Assembly (NCBI GenBank): GCA_026027325.1
Contig: JAMSLZ010000007.1
Location: 1,364,001-1,428,000 of the forward strand
Length of the DNA stretch: 64,000 nt
Direction of reading: 5' to 3'
Source: Actinomucor elegans
Lineage: Eukaryota; Mucoromycota; Mucoromycetes; Mucorales; Mucoraceae
The first letter of the stretch is position 1, and each line of letters opens with the position of its first letter. Shown here one piece after another: positions 61,601-64,000 of this stretch. The notes beneath the pieces are model-generated. The model was given only the letters and a program-made list of their open reading frames with translations, did not search any database and had not been told where the DNA came from. The position numbers and the translations under genes were made by a program.

Positions 61601-61823
61601 AACAATTAAAAGAATGCATCAAATGGAAGAGCGCATGCAACTAATGGAGCAGTTGTTAAAGTCTTATTATTTGGACGATGAAGTTTTCCAGTTCCTTCAT
61701 GAAACCATCGAACGAGATAAAGAAGAGGAAAGACTTGAAGGTTCCAGTAGTTCCAGATCATATGAATTGAATTCTTCAGCTTTAGAAAACGAAAAATGCC
61801 TACTTTATGACAAAGTTAAATAG
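58682..61823 (+). CDS. kelch-ectodomain three-pass membrane protein, unrecognised architecture
   Basis: Exons 58682-59364, 59435-59595, 59661-59693, 59754-59933, 59985-60273, 60348-60508 and 60568-61823 encode 920 residues. A signal peptide (1-22) leads into kelch-type blades: GNKIYLFGG, DAIYLIGGM, STIYYYGGG and KLVIAGG, with many N-x-S/T sites. TM1 (about 404-428, GVVAGIIITCTMVILILTLI) follows, then TM2 (about 463-482). A second beta-rich extracytosolic region (about 485-725) includes DIRFCFDGF, CRFRNGTDCS and WGYPIAELTI. TM3 (about 728-752, AQVGGLLGLFVAVQTLLFGF) is followed by PQSPWGIIHRWSFGR and a cytosolic coiled coil near 840-880. I do not know this combination. A cell-surface or wall sensor is only a guess. 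Exon 3 is 33 nt. Confidence 0.8.
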
Positions 61824-62240
61824 ATTCCATTGCTTTAAAAATAACTATGCTACGTTTAGATAACCTATGTATATAGCTTGTATTAATAAAAATTTCCTAC
61901 TTGAATATCAAAAAATGGTCTCACTATACAACAATCGACTACTAATATAGAATGATTATCAAATATGACATTTGATTGAGACCTACTGAGAGTTCTCTGA
62001 GCCTATTGATCAAAGTTGTACGTAATGCATGTAATTTAACGTCTGTTATTAATATATTGTATGATCATTGTAATTTAATTATATGATAATTTTACCTAAT
62101 GCAATAGGCCATGCTAAAAGTGTAAACTACTTATCGAATGCGACTTTTAATTTTAATCCTGTGATAGATGGATGAATTATAAAATATAGAAAAATAAATG
62201 AGACCTGATAAGCCTTGTTATTAAAATGAAGACGTCTTCA

Positions 62241-62272
<32 letters not shown>

Positions 62273-62847
62273 GTTGGGCTATAGCTATATTTAAAACTAC
62301 CTGAAAACAGTCTTTTATGAAGAAATTTTGTACCATTCAATGTGTTACTTAATCTTCATAAAATGCATTCATACACTTTTGTAAACTATCATTTGCGTAT
62401 TGTTATTAAAGATGAGGTAAAAGATCCGAGAGAAAATTATGTCTAGGGAAATAATGAACCAAGAAGGATCAATGATTTTGGAAAAAAAAAAAAAAAAAAG
62501 TATAATTTTTATAGCTAATCATAGACAGACGCAGCAGGCAATACAACCTGAAACAGGACTAATATGACGGAATTCCAATTATGCTTTACATAATCAATCC
62601 ATTAACATCATTTAATCGCGTTTGGAGCAGTAATGGACCAAGATGGATGAATAATTTTCAGGCAAACGATAGAAGAAAAAGAATTATTTCTAATGAAGTG
62701 ATTTTGGAAACTGTATCTGGATGAAATATAGTTTCAGAAGTATTTAAGAAAGAGTATCGTAAGGTGACCTGGATAAATTGATAAGATTATGAAGATTTAT
62801 TATTAAGAAAAGTTATGATTGTATTAATACACGTAATGTATAAAGTA
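61824..62847. other. intergenic with repeat copies and poly(A) run
   Basis: No gene. A dispersed repeat copy at about 61945-62005 reads GACATTTGATTGAGACC, then GAGAGTTCT. An A run of about 28 lies at 62245-62272. Two related 30-nt words, AATGAACCAAGAAGGATCAA (62452) and AATGGACCAAGATGGATGAA (62629), sit 177 nt apart. Confidence 0.5.
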
Positions 62848-63371
62848 TTAGGCCATGAAATAGGAAATGGTTAAAGAAACAAGAAATAAGGGCATAGCAG
62901 CACTGGATTTCAATACGGAACCGACCGAGACACCGCTATGAGTAGTGGAAGTAGCAGATTTGGATGCTGTGGCGGAAGCAGAGTGGAAACCAGTTGCAGA
63001 TGCAGAAGCAATGCTGCCACTAGGTAACGCAGTAGCGCTAGCTACAGTGCCAGTAGAAGAAGCCAAGACTTGCTTGAATGAAGCAGCAGCAGAAGGCCTA
63101 ATTAATGTGTTAAAATACATTCGCATTGCTTGGCTATTTACCATTTATCACTAATGCAGCTTTCATAGCATTCGATATTTCCTTTACATGCTGTAACACA
63201 ACTATTTGCTTCTACCACTACAAGACGACGTTAGAATTCGCTTCGTAGTCGAAAATATACCTTACCGCATTTGCTAATGCAAGAACTGTCTGCAGCATCA
63301 CAATCACAGCGAGCATAGCAATCAAGAACGAATAAGCAGAGAGTCACTAGACAAAAGATGATAGATTTCAT
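62848..63371 (-). CDS. small cysteine-rich GPI-type surface protein
   Basis: Exons 63371-63266, 63217-63142 and 63097-62848 encode 143 residues. A signal peptide (MKSIIFCLVTLCLFVLDCYA) is followed by a compact region of nine cysteines (CDCDAADSSCISKC; SCVTACKGNIECYESCISDK) within about 45 residues. Next comes a Ser/Ala/Thr-rich stalk (TASKSATSTTHS), then a small-residue site (SSAAM) and a C-terminal hydrophobic end (PLFLVSLTISYFMA), the usual layout for GPI anchoring. The gene family was not recognised. Such proteins sit in the cell wall or membrane; a role in wall structure or host/environment contact is inference only. The exon phases agree with each other; introns are 44 and 48 nt. Confidence 0.75.
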
Positions 63372-63962
63372 TGTGTATGGCGCAAACATAGAAAAAAAAA
63401 GCTTAGAACATCAGCTTTATATTCATTTTTCTGGTCTTTTGGTTAACAATTCTTGGATCCAAGGTCACAAAACGAGTCTATATATATGATTTGACTGATG
63501 AAATGTCAAAAAAAAAAGCCTGAGCGTTAAAAAATGAGATGCAGGAGTCTTATTCAAATAATGGGAATTGGGGCAATAACTCAGCTGTACATAGCTGACT
63601 TTTGATTAAAATGAGAGGGGGGAAGCTGAGATTCCCATGTGAAAAACTCACTAGCAGGTTTTCTGCCATTCAAACTTGACCAGCAAGCCCTTTTTTTTGC
63701 TATTGTAATGATGAGCAATCTAGGCGAATTGGACCTCGCTCTTTGTACTGTCTTCTATATCGCCTTGAAGCATTATCTTTGGCTTTGTCAAGAGAGAAAG
63801 AGGATAAGTGCATGTGGTGAGTAACCTTTTTTCTTCCAGGTGATACAATCATCTAGTCAAGTGTGTATAGAAGAAATTTCTCGGAATAACCTTTGATGAG
63901 AATGAAACTTCTTTTTTCTTTTTTTTTTCTTTATCCCTTTAAACTCGAAACCTTTTTTTAAT
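63372..63962. other. intergenic, promoter side of the partial gene
   Basis: Divergent promoter region between the Cys-rich surface protein gene (-) and the truncated gene at the window end (+). A T/C-rich stretch lies at about 63909-63960, just before the ATG. The frame at 63639-63824 is not convincing. Confidence 0.4.
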
Positions 63963-64000
63963 ATGACCGAGATTGCATTTGAACACTTTGACCCTGAGTT
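63963..64000 (+). CDS. 5' end of a gene cut by the window edge
   Basis: An ATG after a long pyrimidine-rich leader opens a frame, MTEIAFEHFDPE, that runs off the window. Too short to identify. Confidence 0.45.
   Translation, partial: MTEIAFEHFDPE

Overview
This 64 kb window looks like a fungal nuclear chromosome segment, most likely from the Mucoromycota (Mucorales type). The evidence is AT-rich DNA, many single-copy eukaryotic housekeeping genes split by very short introns (about 45-90 nt, GT..AG, often with a CTAAT or CTAAC branch point), fungal-type families (Pom33/TMEM33, Nhp10-like HMG box, Vam7, Yap-type bZIP), a glycine-rich-domain protein family common in early-diverging fungi, and relics of LINE, PIF/Harbinger and Tc1/mariner elements. 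The genus cannot be decided from the sequence alone. Coding coordinates run from start to stop codon and include introns. Most splice models were built by hand by matching reading phase, and nearly all give a total divisible by three.

Layout. 0.4-1.2 kb: Nudix hydrolase. 1.2-4.8 kb: gene-poor, with one decayed reading frame. 4.8-5.7 kb: kynurenine-formamidase-like hydrolase. 6.0-8.1 kb: broken LINE whose reverse transcriptase is missing. 8.2-11.0 kb: glycine-rich-domain protein. 11.3-13.2 kb: PAK-like kinase with two CRIB domains and an in-frame stop. 13.2-14.6 kb: fold-back repeat. 14.6-21.1 kb: ORC5, ubiquitin-L40, Ran, TYW3, TMEM33/Pom33. 22.1-23.9 kb: Harbinger relic. 24.3-26.9 kb: PIH1D1-like and TPR-MYND genes. 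28.3-30.9 kb: mitochondrial RRM protein, ribosomal protein eL28, small mitochondrial membrane protein. 32.1-40.0 kb: PAN3, Mago nashi, HMG box, PIG-L, RPC4. 41.6-47.1 kb: Vam7, TBP, SLC35F-type transporter. 48.6-49.1 kb: small hypothetical gene. 49-52.9 kb: gene-poor, with a Tc1/mariner relic. 52.9-56.4 kb: HTD2-like dehydratase and bZIP factor. 58.7-61.8 kb: three-pass membrane protein with a kelch ectodomain. 62.8-63.4 kb: small Cys-rich GPI-type surface protein. The last 38 nt begin another gene.

Functional themes are general: transcription (TBP, RPC4, HMG box, bZIP), mRNA fate (PAN3, Mago), translation (eL28, L40, TYW3), replication (ORC5), nuclear transport and pore (Ran, Pom33-like) and membranes (Vam7, PIG-L). 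There is no operon-like system. The two most unusual gene products are the kelch/three-TM protein at 58.7-61.8 kb and the tandem-CRIB kinase at 11.3 kb. A dispersed short repeat carrying a GAGAGATCT core recurs through the intergenic regions, and poly(A)/poly(T) runs of 20-40 nt sit in several introns.
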